Shown piece by piece: positions 16,717 through 24,736 of a stretch of DNA of 28,500 nucleotides. This DNA is from an uncultured Collinsella sp. (GTDB lineage: Bacteria > Actinomycetota > Coriobacteriia > Coriobacteriales > Coriobacteriaceae): positions 1-28,500 of the forward strand of contig CABQKL010000012.1 in the NCBI GenBank assembly GCA_902464645.1, in the 5' to 3' direction. The notes beneath the pieces are model-generated. The model saw nothing but the letters and a program-made list of their open reading frames with translations. It ran no database searches and was not told the DNA's origin. A program made the translations under genes and the position numbers. Each line of letters starts with the position of its first letter. The first letter of the stretch is position 1.

Positions 16717-18668
16717 CGCCAATCGCCTCCCATCGATCCGGGCACGAGCTCAAATGCGATATGAGCATCATCGCCCTCGCCCTGCGGCACGGCGCGTGCC
16801 ACCATACCGGGGCGACCGCGCCACTCGGCGCGGTGTTCAAACAGAAAATCGGAAAGCCCGTTAAGGTAGCCGCTCTCCACCAAGTTGCCAATGCCGCGGC
16901 CGCCCTTGGCTTTGACGGCGTCCGTCATGGCAATGGAGTGCAGCAGCTCGCGGGCGGCATCGGTCGCCTCAACCGTAATATCGGGCTGTGCCTTATGCAC
17001 GTTGCGGTTAACGGCATCGATCTTGGAATTGAGGATCTGAAGCGCCACGGCATCGTCGATAAAGTTGAAGATGACCACGTTGTCGCCGATACGGCCCAAG
17101 AACTCGGGCTTAAACTCGCGATCCATCTCGGTGCGCACGCGCTCGCAAATCTCGTCATAGGGCGTGTTGGGCGCGATGGTATTACGAACTTCGTTGCCCT
17201 GCGCATCGATTTCAATCTTGGAAAAGCCGATGTTGCTCGTAAAGAAGATGACTGTCTCAGAGAAGTACACGGTATTGCCCTGGCCATCGGTCAGGCGTCC
17301 ATCTTCGAGGATCTGCAGGAACTTGTCCATAATGCTCGGCGCGGCCTTCTCAATCTCGTCGAAAAGAACCACCGAGAACGGATTGGCCTTGACCGCATTG
17401 GTCAGCTGACCGCCCTCGGCATAGCCCACGTATCCCGGAGGAGCGCCAAAGAGCTTTTGATCGGAGTTCTCGGCACCGTACTCGGACATATCAAAACGCA
17501 GCATGCTGCGCTCATCGCCAAAGAGGAGCTCCGTAATGGCCTTAACGATCTCGGTCTTACCGGTACCGGTGGGACCGCTCAAAAACAGGACGCCTTTGGG
17601 CTTGGAACCAGACGAATGGGTGGCGCCTGAAAGGCCCATAACGGAGCGCTTGAGCACGGTGACGGCCTTCTCAACGGCCTCGTCCTGGCCCTTCACGCGG
17701 CGTTTAATCTTTGCCTCGGGATCCTCTTCGAGCTTCTCGAACATCTGCTGCCATTTGTTCTCGCGAAAACCGTACTTATACACGTCGACGAGCTTGGGAA
17801 GGATGGCCTCGATGGAAGCATCGGGGTTTTGCATATCGCGCTGGTACATGCGCTGCAGCCCCTCGAGCTCCTTAACGCTCATGCCGTCGGTGGTGTCGAT
17901 AAAGCGACGTACCGCGCGGTCATCGGAATCGGACAGCGCCTCGCCAAAGCCAAACTTGCTTTGGATATAGGCCTCACGCATATCACGATCGGGGTGCGGC
18001 AGCGTGATGGTACGCAAGAAGGGGTTCTCCTCGATAAACCACACAGGCAGGTTGCGCACGTTATCCGTTACCAGAATGAGCGTGTTGACAGCCGTGCGGT
18101 TAATAAGGCGTGCTTTGCTGGCGCCAAGGTACAGGTTGAGGAAGAACTGCGTCTCGTCGGGCATAAGGCCAGTCGAGGATGCAAGCAGGCGCGACGCCAT
18201 GTTGACGATCACACAAAGCGGCTTGGCCTCGGTGCCGCCATCGGGGTTGTCGTTGTATTTAAGGCGCAACATTGAGCGGATAACCTCGCCGTATGATGGC
18301 AGGCTCGACTGCTCGGTGGCATACGCCTGGCGGCCATCGGCGATGCAGGCGTTCGCCTCCATCATGCGGTCGTCGCTCTTGGAAGCCTCGTCATGAGCCA
18401 GCGACACCAGGCGCTTGCAATCGACGTTGCCCATGCTGCTCGAGAACAGCTGGATGGGATCGAAATATGCCACGTTGTACTCAACTGAGCCATTTGCGTC
18501 TTCAAAAAGGCCGCGCACGACCTCGGCAAGCTCCGAAAACTGGAGCCCGCCATCGACCACATCGGGATACTTGTCGTTCACGTTGCCCTCAAGGATAAAG
18601 AGGCTCTTCACTCCTTTAAAGTTGAGCATCTCGCGCTGCCAGGATTGGCGCTCGAAATCAGTTGCCAT
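16713..18668 (-). CDS. ClpB-like AAA+ ATPase with degenerate first module
   Basis: 651 aa. Residues about 325-600 match the second ATPase module of ClpA/ClpB/ClpC: Walker A GPTGTGKT (365-372), pore loop PGYVG (411-415), Walker B VVLFDEIE (433-440), sensor 1 TSNIG, arginine finger in FLGRIGD (R526). The first 300 residues have the outline of an AAA module (LFILEGN strand, VNTLILVTDN, lid PHPDRDMREAYI) but no Walker A and no acidic Walker B, so they are probably non-hydrolysing. No Clp N-domain or M-domain is seen and no IGF/L loop for ClpP was noted. Likely an unfoldase or remodelling ATPase working on a partner of this cluster. Context resembles ClpV of type VI secretion, but the sequence layout differs. 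The start at 18668 has AGGAGG upstream. Confidence 0.9.
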   Translation of the reverse strand: MATDFERQSWQREMLNFKGVKSLFILEGNVNDKYPDVVDGGLQFSELAEVVRGLFEDANGSVEYNVAYFDPIQLFSSSMGNVDCKRLVSLAHDEASKSDDRMMEANACIADGRQAYATEQSSLPSYGEVIRSMLRLKYNDNPDGGTEAKPLCVIVNMASRLLASSTGLMPDETQFFLNLYLGASKARLINRTAVNTLILVTDNVRNLPVWFIEENPFLRTITLPHPDRDMREAYIQSKFGFGEALSDSDDRAVRRFIDTTDGMSVKELEGLQRMYQRDMQNPDASIEAILPKLVDVYKYGFRENKWQQMFEKLEEDPEAKIKRRVKGQDEAVEKAVTVLKRSVMGLSGATHSSGSKPKGVLFLSGPTGTGKTEIVKAITELLFGDERSMLRFDMSEYGAENSDQKLFGAPPGYVGYAEGGQLTNAVKANPFSVVLFDEIEKAAPSIMDKFLQILEDGRLTDGQGNTVYFSETVIFFTSNIGFSKIEIDAQGNEVRNTIAPNTPYDEICERVRTEMDREFKPEFLGRIGDNVVIFNFIDDAVALQILNSKIDAVNRNVHKAQPDITVEATDAARELLHSIAMTDAVKAKGGRGIGNLVESGYLNGLSDFLFEHRAEWRGRPGMVARAVPQGEGDDAHIAFELVPGSMGGDWR

Positions 18669-18671
18669 GTG

Positions 18672-19268
18672 TTATACCTCCTTGGCAGAAAAATCATGGT
18701 GGTAACGGTCGGCAATACCAACGGTGATAACCGTGCCGTCCTGGACATAGTTTTGAAGCTGACGAGGCTGTTGAAGATACTGGTCGTAATCATCGTGTGG
18801 GCGGTCGCTCAGGTAGATTACGCGCTGGTTAGTCGAGCCGCGCAGCGCACAATCGGGCACGTTGAGCTCGTCTACGTACGGACCGTCAATCAGCACATCG
18901 ATAAGAGACTTAAGCGTCTCCCACGTATCCGCACCGATCACCTGCGGCAACTCTTCGAGCGTAAATCCGGTGTAAACGAGAATGTCATCGTAAGCGCAGC
19001 GGATCGTTGCCAGTAGCTTCACGAGCTCTGATGCCTGCTCGAGCGGATCTCCACCCGAAACCGTCAGCCGATGTACGCCGTGCTCGCGCGCGGTATCGAG
19101 CAACATCTGCGCAAGCTCATCAACATCGACATCCTGCTCGGGCAGCTGGTTGCGCCATTGGGGCGAAATACATCCGACACAACGCTTTGAACAACCAGCG
19201 GTCCAGACAACAATACGTTCTCCCGGACCCAGCGAGACGACGGGGGCAAGCACATGGCTAACGAACAT
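18672..19268 (-). CDS. NrdG-like radical SAM activating enzyme
   Basis: 198 aa. The 4Fe-4S/SAM motif C-x3-C-x2-C is at C26, C30, C33 (AGCSKRCVGC), followed by a GGDPL motif for SAM binding. Length and motif resemble anaerobic ribonucleotide reductase or glycyl-radical activases and short radical SAM proteins. No glycyl-radical enzyme is in the window, so the target is unknown. It might modify a cluster protein. The start is the ATG at 19268, which overlaps the FHA gene stop by 11 bases, with GAGGA upstream; in-frame starts further upstream lie inside the FHA gene and are rejected. The ClpB-like gene follows after three bases. Family call is firm; role is open. Confidence 0.9.
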   Translation of the reverse strand: MFVSHVLAPVVSLGPGERIVVWTAGCSKRCVGCISPQWRNQLPEQDVDVDELAQMLLDTAREHGVHRLTVSGGDPLEQASELVKLLATIRCAYDDILVYTGFTLEELPQVIGADTWETLKSLIDVLIDGPYVDELNVPDCALRGSTNQRVIYLSDRPHDDYDQYLQQPRQLQNYVQDGTVITVGIADRYHHDFSAKEV

Positions 19269-20274
19269 CGGCGTAATCCTCGCCCGGATCGAGTGTACGG
19301 TACACGGCCGAGGTACGTGCAAGCGAGCAACCGCATTCCTCACAGCCATCCCCAACCTTTGCACGCTCATCAGCAACGAGATGCAAACGACCGCACTCGG
19401 GGCACTCGACAAACCAGCCCTCGACACCCGCAGACTCACCAGCAGCAGAAACAACCGGTGCCGCAGCAGACGCGGGCTGAGGCGCAGACCAAGCCTGGGT
19501 CTGCACGGGTTGCGCCGCAGGCGGTTCCTCCACAGTAACCGTCAGACGCAATTGGGCAAATTCGCCAGACGCAGCCGGAATGAGTAGCGTATCGCCGGTA
19601 TGAATCGGCTGGGCCACGCCGGGAACCAAGTTGAGGATCTGGCCGCCACGCATAAGAGCCGTTCCGTTATTGGACCCCTCATCGGCAACCATCCATGTGC
19701 CCCGCTCAAAACGAACGCTGGCATGCTGCCGGGACATGGCAAAGTTCGAAGCCATAGAAGGAAACACGTTGCGTCCAAGCACGGCAGCGTCCGTGAGACG
19801 AAGCTGCTCACCCATTACTGGATCGGCAAGCGTAAGCGCAGGAACCGCAGGAGTAGCTGCAGCATTCGCCATGGGTTGCGGCGCGGGCTGCGGCATTGGA
19901 GCAGGCGTCGGCTGCGGCCTTGGCGCAGGCGCGGGCTGCGGCGCAGGAACCGGAGCAGGTTGCGGAACGGGCATGGGGGTAGGCTGCGGCGTGGGAGCAG
20001 GAGCAGTCTGATGTGCCTGCTGGGGTGCGGGACGCTGAGGCCGCGAAGCACCGCCCATCGATGATGTTGCAGGATAGGCGGCGGGAGCCGGACGCTCAGC
20101 GACCGCGGCGGCAAAGCCGGACGCCGAGGTGACTGGCGCCTCGGGTGCCGAGACCGCGGGCGCAGGGGCCGAAGGCGCGGGGACCGCACCAGCGGGACGC
20201 GGCGTCCCACAGTCCTCGCACATATCGCGGGCATCATCGTTTATAAGACCACAGATAGGGCATTCCCATGTCAT
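19258..20274 (-). CDS. FHA-domain protein flanked by two zinc ribbons
   Basis: 338 aa cytoplasmic phospho-threonine reader. An N-terminal zinc ribbon (C5, C8, C19, C22) leads to a Pro/Ala/Gln-rich linker (about 30-145), then an FHA domain (about 160-248) with the conserved G-R (167-168), S-R-x-H (181-184) and N-G-T (203-205) needed for pThr binding. A second Cys4 zinc ribbon (C290, C293, C310, C313) closes the protein. No membrane helix. The start at 20274 has GAGG six bases upstream and lies three bases after the preceding stop. In this operon it probably docks on threonines phosphorylated by the kinases, acting as an adaptor that recruits partners through its zinc ribbons (inference). Confidence 0.92.
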   Translation of the reverse strand: MTWECPICGLINDDARDMCEDCGTPRPAGAVPAPSAPAPAVSAPEAPVTSASGFAAAVAERPAPAAYPATSSMGGASRPQRPAPQQAHQTAPAPTPQPTPMPVPQPAPVPAPQPAPAPRPQPTPAPMPQPAPQPMANAAATPAVPALTLADPVMGEQLRLTDAAVLGRNVFPSMASNFAMSRQHASVRFERGTWMVADEGSNNGTALMRGGQILNLVPGVAQPIHTGDTLLIPAASGEFAQLRLTVTVEEPPAAQPVQTQAWSAPQPASAAAPVVSAAGESAGVEGWFVECPECGRLHLVADERAKVGDGCEECGCSLARTSAVYRTLDPGEDYADVR

Positions 20275-20277
20275 GGT

Positions 20278-21753
20278 TTACCTCATTTCCCTCTGCTTGA
20301 GCTGACTTGCTTGACGGCGATTACGCAGACGACGTTCCGCATCTGCGGAAGGTGTGGGCGGCACGTAATCGTGCGGATGAATCTCGACGGCGGTCTGAGG
20401 ATCAGCGGGTCGAACAAAATGGCCAGGGGCGTCGGACGCGACAACAACGCCGCGTTCTTTAAGGTCTTCCTTAAACTGCTGGTAAAAATCGCAGAACTCA
20501 ACTTGGTCCTGAACGACTTTGTCGACCGTCGCTTGGTCTTGGGCTTTCATATCTTTGATGACGGTGGGATTAACCGGATCTTCCGAAAACTCGGATGGAT
20601 CGGCCTCGACAACTCGCATCACAAGCTGCTGTTCGTGCGATCCCTTAAGGACGGCAACCGCCTTGCGCTTGTTCGTGTCGAAGATAAGGCGCCACGGCTT
20701 GCCAGACCCATCCATAACCGCATAACGGACAACGTCAGCCCCGTGTTCGGCCATAACCTCGTTAACGCAGCGCTCAATGTATTCGTCTTTAGCCGCCGAA
20801 GCAAGCGCGGCGTCTGCGGCATCCACGGCAGCGTACAAATCCTCAATCTCATGAGGCCGCCTGAGCACCGTCGGACGATGATAGCGTTCATTAAGAAGAT
20901 CAACGCGCAGGCGGTATTCCTCATACTGCTCATGAAGCTCATTCGACTCATGCTGAGCGCTTTTCATCACATGCTCGAAGTCCTTGAGAATCTTCATGGC
21001 GGCAAGGCGCTGTTCCTCACTCGAATCCGGACCAAGCGCGCTAAACGAAGCACGGGCGGTCTCGAATTTTGCACTTAGGCGATTTCGCAACGTCATATCG
21101 AGCACCTCATCCTGCATAAGCGGGATAATGCGCGCCGCCCACTCTTCAAACGCGCGCGCTGCATCCTCAAAGGAACCCGCCGAGGAGCTTGCGGCGGTGT
21201 CCGCAATATGCAAGAGCGCTTTCTCGAGGTCGATGGAACCGTCGCGGGCAACGTCGTAATCGATTGCCTTTAGGAGACCCTGAGCCCTGAGCTTTTCGGA
21301 CGTCTGCGCGGCATCGATACGGCTCTGGCCCATCTCTGCCCTGCGATGGGTATGGGCATCGAAAGTTAACGTCGGAATCAGAGTGTGAAGCGTCGCCGCC
21401 AGCTGAGCCAACGCCGACTCAGTTCGAATCCGCGTCACCGTGCCTCGACCCATGACGATCTCTTCGCCCACAAGCGGTCCCGTCACGTTTTTTCTCGAAT
21501 ATTCGTCGATTACGCTATCCAACGCGGCGCGTGTCGACTCATCCATATCGGGAAACTCAAGGAGTATCTGCGACTTGATATCCAAAAGCCCATGTCTGTA
21601 GTCCTTGACGGCGCTTTCAGCCTCGGCGCGCTCCGCCTCAATGCGCAGCGCCGCTGCCCCGGCAACAATTGCAGCAGGGGCCAATGGCATTGCCAGCGGT
21701 GCAGTGGCTATTCCGGCAGCGACTACAAAATTATCTCCCACCGAGCCGCTCAT
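20278..21753 (-). CDS. Long helical/coiled-coil protein, first gene of the operon
   Basis: 491 aa, family not recognised. The N-terminus has an Ala/Pro-rich apolar stretch (about 12-40, VVAAGIATAPLAMPLAPAAI) that could be a membrane hairpin or amphipathic helix. The rest is strongly helical and charged, with heptad-like segments (for example EHVMKSAQHESNELHEQYEE) and an Arg/Gln-rich C-terminal tail. The start is placed at the ATG at 21753 because AAGGGA lies eight bases upstream. An in-frame ATG at 21855 is rejected because it is part of the promoter palindrome. It heads the ten-gene minus-strand operon. A structural or scaffold role is plausible; nothing in the sequence identifies it. Confidence 0.8.
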   Translation of the reverse strand: MSGSVGDNFVVAAGIATAPLAMPLAPAAIVAGAAALRIEAERAEAESAVKDYRHGLLDIKSQILLEFPDMDESTRAALDSVIDEYSRKNVTGPLVGEEIVMGRGTVTRIRTESALAQLAATLHTLIPTLTFDAHTHRRAEMGQSRIDAAQTSEKLRAQGLLKAIDYDVARDGSIDLEKALLHIADTAASSSAGSFEDAARAFEEWAARIIPLMQDEVLDMTLRNRLSAKFETARASFSALGPDSSEEQRLAAMKILKDFEHVMKSAQHESNELHEQYEEYRLRVDLLNERYHRPTVLRRPHEIEDLYAAVDAADAALASAAKDEYIERCVNEVMAEHGADVVRYAVMDGSGKPWRLIFDTNKRKAVAVLKGSHEQQLVMRVVEADPSEFSEDPVNPTVIKDMKAQDQATVDKVVQDQVEFCDFYQQFKEDLKERGVVVASDAPGHFVRPADPQTAVEIHPHDYVPPTPSADAERRLRNRRQASQLKQREMR

Positions 21754-21817
21754 TATCACGTTCCCTTCTCCATGGATAACGGGGCCACCCCGGTCATCAA
21801 GCGTTTTTATTGCCTCA

Positions 21818-21854
21818 TTTCTACCGCCGCTTTGCGCGATTCTGTTGCGCAACA
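21818..21854 (-). promoter_or_regulatory. Operon promoter: palindrome TGTTGCGCAACA plus -10 TAGAAA
   Basis: A perfect site at 21843-21854; 19 bases further on the minus strand is TAGAAA(T) (21823-21818). The predicted leader before 21753 is about 58 bases. It drives the ten-gene run, none of whose internal gaps holds another palindrome. Confidence 0.6.
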
Positions 21855-21877
21855 TTGGCGAGTGGCAGATTTGTCGA

Positions 21878-21914
21878 TGTTGCGCAACAGAAGGCAGCGG
21901 CTAGCGCATATCCT
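21878..21914 (+). promoter_or_regulatory. Palindrome TGTTGCGCAACA plus -10 TATCCT (kinase promoter)
   Basis: A perfect site at 21878-21889, 19 bases, then TATCCT (21909-21914). It serves the plus-strand kinase at 21944 with a leader of about 23 bases. Its centre is 35 bp from the divergent operon site, so one regulator could control both directions. Confidence 0.6.
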
Positions 21915-21943
21915 GCTAATGGAAGAAAGGATGAAAGCGCGCC

Positions 21944-23191
21944 ATGACCGGATCCTACGAAGAAGTTCGACTCGTCAAATTTCATACGCCAGCGCTGCTC
22001 TCCGAGCGTGAGCAGGCTGCGGCACGGCGTCGCTTCTGCACGCTTCTCGTTCCGCCGCAAAAGGGCGGCTTTGGCGGCAACGCTTATGTCCGCCGCGTCC
22101 AGAGCGGCGATCGCGCTTTTGAGCTCGCGCTTAAGATGCCGCGCCCCGATGCCCAGCCCGAGCAAGAACAGCTCAACCGGGAAACCCTAGAAGAGGAATA
22201 TCGCACCCTCTCCGTCGTATCCAACCTAAGGGGTTTTCCCGATGTCTATGGTTTTGGCTACACGGCAGACGGAACCCCGGCGCTGCTTATGGAGTGGGTT
22301 GACGGCGTCTCGCTTCTTGATGCACGGCCAGCTCTGAGCGATGGCACTGAAACCTGCCCCGGTGATATCGTCGCCGCGCTGGGTCTGAGCGTGCTCAAGA
22401 TCATCTTGTCCACGCAATCGCTCGACACGCCCTTTGTTCACCGCGACCTCTCCATGCGCAACATCATGCTGCGTCACGATCGTATCCCGCTCGAGGAGCA
22501 GGTCTCGAGTGGCTATTTTGACATCTGCCTGATCGATATGGGCAGTGCCAAGCTCGTTAAACCGGACTTTTCCTTTACCGTCGACGTCAACGCTTTTCGC
22601 GGCGCCACGCCGGCATACGCGGCACCCGAAATGCTGGAGCGGTTTAAGGCCGACCCCGGTGCGCGTGACAATCCCGCCGTCGACATCTATGCGCTGGGAA
22701 GCATCCTCTACGAGCTTTATTGCGGACGCGCCCCCTTTGAGGCAGAGCTCAGGCGCTCTGGAGACCACGCGCGCCTCAAGCGCGCCGTGCAGCCGCAACC
22801 CCTTGCGCCCGCAACTCCCCGCGAGCAGGGCTTGGTCAACGCGATTATGGCTTGTTTGGCAGTCTCGCAAGACGCACGCCCTTCGGCAAATGAACTCGCG
22901 GCGCGCCTTGAGCCTTTCGCCCGTACGGGTGTCCCGCGAAAGCGCCGGCCCGTAGCGGATCGCGGCAGCGCTACCGTGAGGACGGACGCCACCGTCCCCA
23001 CCCGCACGGTTGCACAGGCGCAGTCCGCGTCTCGGCCAACCCCATCCACCGAGACCGTCCGCAGCGCCGAGTCCATGCGTCGCGCGCGCCTTGCCGTCAA
23101 ACGTCAACGCACGATGGCACTCACGATGGTGATTGCTGCCCTGGTAGCAATCGTGGTTATACTCGTCCTCGCATCTGCCGGCATGCTTTAG
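21944..23191 (+). CDS. Tail-anchored Ser/Thr protein kinase
   Basis: 415 aa. Kinase domain about 37-330: Gly-rich GGFGGNAYV (41-49), AxK lysine K64, helix-C E85, hinge LLMEWVDGVSL, HRDLSMRN (166-173), DMG (198-200) for DFG, APE and a D-x-Y-A-L-G block. The catalytic-loop lysine two residues after HRD Asp is Ser170, so activity may be altered. A Thr/Ser/Pro-rich linker (about 330-385, with ATVRTD and TETVRS stretches) leads to one C-terminal membrane helix (about 390-412) with no outer domain. The start at 21944 has AAAGG upstream at a long spacing of about 13 bases, so translation may be modest. It is closely related in its kinase domain to the kinase at 25870. Shares the divergent control region with the operon. 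Confidence 0.92.
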   Translation: MTGSYEEVRLVKFHTPALLSEREQAAARRRFCTLLVPPQKGGFGGNAYVRRVQSGDRAFELALKMPRPDAQPEQEQLNRETLEEEYRTLSVVSNLRGFPDVYGFGYTADGTPALLMEWVDGVSLLDARPALSDGTETCPGDIVAALGLSVLKIILSTQSLDTPFVHRDLSMRNIMLRHDRIPLEEQVSSGYFDICLIDMGSAKLVKPDFSFTVDVNAFRGATPAYAAPEMLERFKADPGARDNPAVDIYALGSILYELYCGRAPFEAELRRSGDHARLKRAVQPQPLAPATPREQGLVNAIMACLAVSQDARPSANELAARLEPFARTGVPRKRRPVADRGSATVRTDATVPTRTVAQAQSASRPTPSTETVRSAESMRRARLAVKRQRTMALTMVIAALVAIVVILVLASAGML

Positions 23192-23235
23192 CCGGCAGTA
23201 AAAACCAAGTCAGTAAATAGACCCATTTGCAAAAA

Positions 23236-23279
23236 GCGGTGGCGGGCGCAACTCTCAATAAAGCCGCGCCCGCCACCGC
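23236..23279 (-). terminator. Terminator between convergent genes
   Basis: A 14-bp perfect stem GCGGTGGCGGGCGC / GCGCCCGCCACCGC with a 16-base loop. On the minus strand TTTTTGC follows, so it terminates the gene at 23312-24556. The plus strand has no T-run, though the hairpin may still protect the kinase mRNA end. Confidence 0.8.
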
Positions 23280-23311
23280 CGCCATGCATCGCACGCTGAC
23301 AATACGAGGTA

Positions 23312-24556
23312 CTAGGAAATCAAAAGTTCAAAGGAATCCGTGATGCGCGTTCCCATGGTAACGGCGCCGTCTCCCGATTCGACTGTGGCACTCAGGTAGT
23401 ACTTGCCGTTCTTCTTTTTAGGAACACCCGAAACCGTAAGGTCGCAGTCCTCCTCCTCGACGGGAAGCGAGAACTCAAAGCCCTTATTCCTGACAAACGT
23501 ACCAGTGACGTCCGTGTAGGTGCGATAGTCGTCACCATCGGATTGGGCGACGGTTTTTTCGGCGTTGTAGGTATCGTGGGCATGCAGCGTGGCCGAGATG
23601 TCTGCAACCGCTTCGCCGGAATCGCTGATGCTCTTAAACACAATCACAAGGTCGTTTTTGCTCGCGCCGTAGCAAGTATGGCCCCAAGAGTTGCCCGTCT
23701 CCTTAAGTGCTCCGCGCCACGTGGTGTTGGCAAAGCTCGTGGGCTTATCGATGTTGAGCTTCGCTGTGCTACCAGAGGTCGTGGTGGTCGACAAGGTCGC
23801 ATTGCCCGTCGTGGAAGAGTCCTCGGCATCTGAGCTGGCGTCCTTGCCGTTCTTGCTTGCGGTCTTGAGCTCCGCCTTAGCATCCTTAAGGTCGGACTTT
23901 GTCTGATCGAGCTCGTCTTGCGTTTTTGTGAGTTCGTCCTTGGAAGATTCAAGCTGCTTCTTGAGCTTTTGAATCTGCTCCGTATTTTGCGGATGAGCCA
24001 AACCGTATGAGTAGCCCGCCCAGCCGGTTCCCGCGCACAAGGCGGCAACGACAATAACGCCGGCGGCGATGGCGGGCGCATACGACTTGCCCAGGCGCTT
24101 GCGTGCCAGCTTGTACTCGGCCTTGGCCGTCTTGAGGCTCTCGCGGTCCTGCTCGAGCTGCTCTTCCTCACTGAGCGGCGTAGGACCAAAATCGGCATGG
24201 CAGGCAGATTCAGTTTCCGCGTTCTCGATCGTAGTGCCAAAGTCTGACAAGGGATCGACTACACGCGTGGCGTCCGAATCGGATTCGGGCGCAGCGGGCT
24301 CAGACGCGTCGGGTGCCGCCACCGGCTGCTCGTCTGCTTTCGAGGCAGCATCCGCCTTAGGCAACTCCACCGTTGCCGCCGTAGCGGCCTCACCGTCGCG
24401 CCACGAAAAGGCCGGGCTCTGCGACACCGTCTGGGGCGTGGTGTAGGGACCTTCGGGAGCAGGTGCAGACGGCGCGGCGGCGTCAAGAGGCGATCCACAC
24501 TCAGAGCAAAAACCAGCGTCATCGGGCAATAATGCACCGCAATAAGGGCATTCCAT
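23312..24556 (-). CDS. Zinc-ribbon, single-pass membrane protein with coiled coil and outer domain
   Basis: 414 aa. An N-terminal zinc ribbon (C3, C6, C17, C20), a disordered Ala/Pro/Ser/Asp-rich stretch (about 25-125), a charged helix, one membrane helix (about 160-184), a coiled coil with regular heptads (about 191-235, LKKQLESSKDELTKTQ...), a Ser/Thr/Gly linker, and a beta-rich C-terminal domain of about 140 residues starting FANTTWRGAL. The topology puts the zinc ribbon inside and the domain outside. The start at 24556 has AGAGG nine bases upstream; the in-frame ATG at 24697 would place the operator inside the gene. The cytoplasmic zinc ribbon resembles those on the FHA protein. Possibly a sensor of the system; family not identified beyond the ribbon. 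Confidence 0.88.
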   Translation of the reverse strand: MECPYCGALLPDDAGFCSECGSPLDAAAPSAPAPEGPYTTPQTVSQSPAFSWRDGEAATAATVELPKADAASKADEQPVAAPDASEPAAPESDSDATRVVDPLSDFGTTIENAETESACHADFGPTPLSEEEQLEQDRESLKTAKAEYKLARKRLGKSYAPAIAAGVIVVAALCAGTGWAGYSYGLAHPQNTEQIQKLKKQLESSKDELTKTQDELDQTKSDLKDAKAELKTASKNGKDASSDAEDSSTTGNATLSTTTTSGSTAKLNIDKPTSFANTTWRGALKETGNSWGHTCYGASKNDLVIVFKSISDSGEAVADISATLHAHDTYNAEKTVAQSDGDDYRTYTDVTGTFVRNKGFEFSLPVEEEDCDLTVSGVPKKKNGKYYLSATVESGDGAVTMGTRITDSFELLIS

Positions 24557-24617
24557 AGGGCACAACCTCTCAAAATGTGTCGCTTGCAGCCATCCTGCAA
24601 CTTGGCGTATATGCCCT

Positions 24618-24654
24618 ATAATGTCTCGATAGTTATGCAAAGCGTTGCGCAACA
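24618..24654 (-). promoter_or_regulatory. Palindrome CGTTGCGCAACA plus -10 CATTAT
   Basis: The site at 24643-24654 is one base off consensus; 19 bases on along the minus strand is CATTAT (24623-24618), giving a leader of about 55 bases. It is the only palindrome in the divergent gap. On the plus side the 19-bp position holds TTGAGC, not a -10, so the FHA gene at 24737 may use another promoter. Confidence 0.55.
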
Positions 24655-24736
24655 TTTTTCGAGTCGGTACGCTTTGAGCGTAGCCATTTCCTAACATGTT
24701 TGCAGTACGTCATTAAAGTTATCTGGGGAGGCAGCC

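Noticed and set aside
8447..21753. Type VI or type VII secretion locus
   Set aside because: Kinase, phosphatase, FHA and Clp-like genes fit the control module only; no sheath, tube, spike, baseplate, EccC-type ATPase or WXG100 protein is visible.
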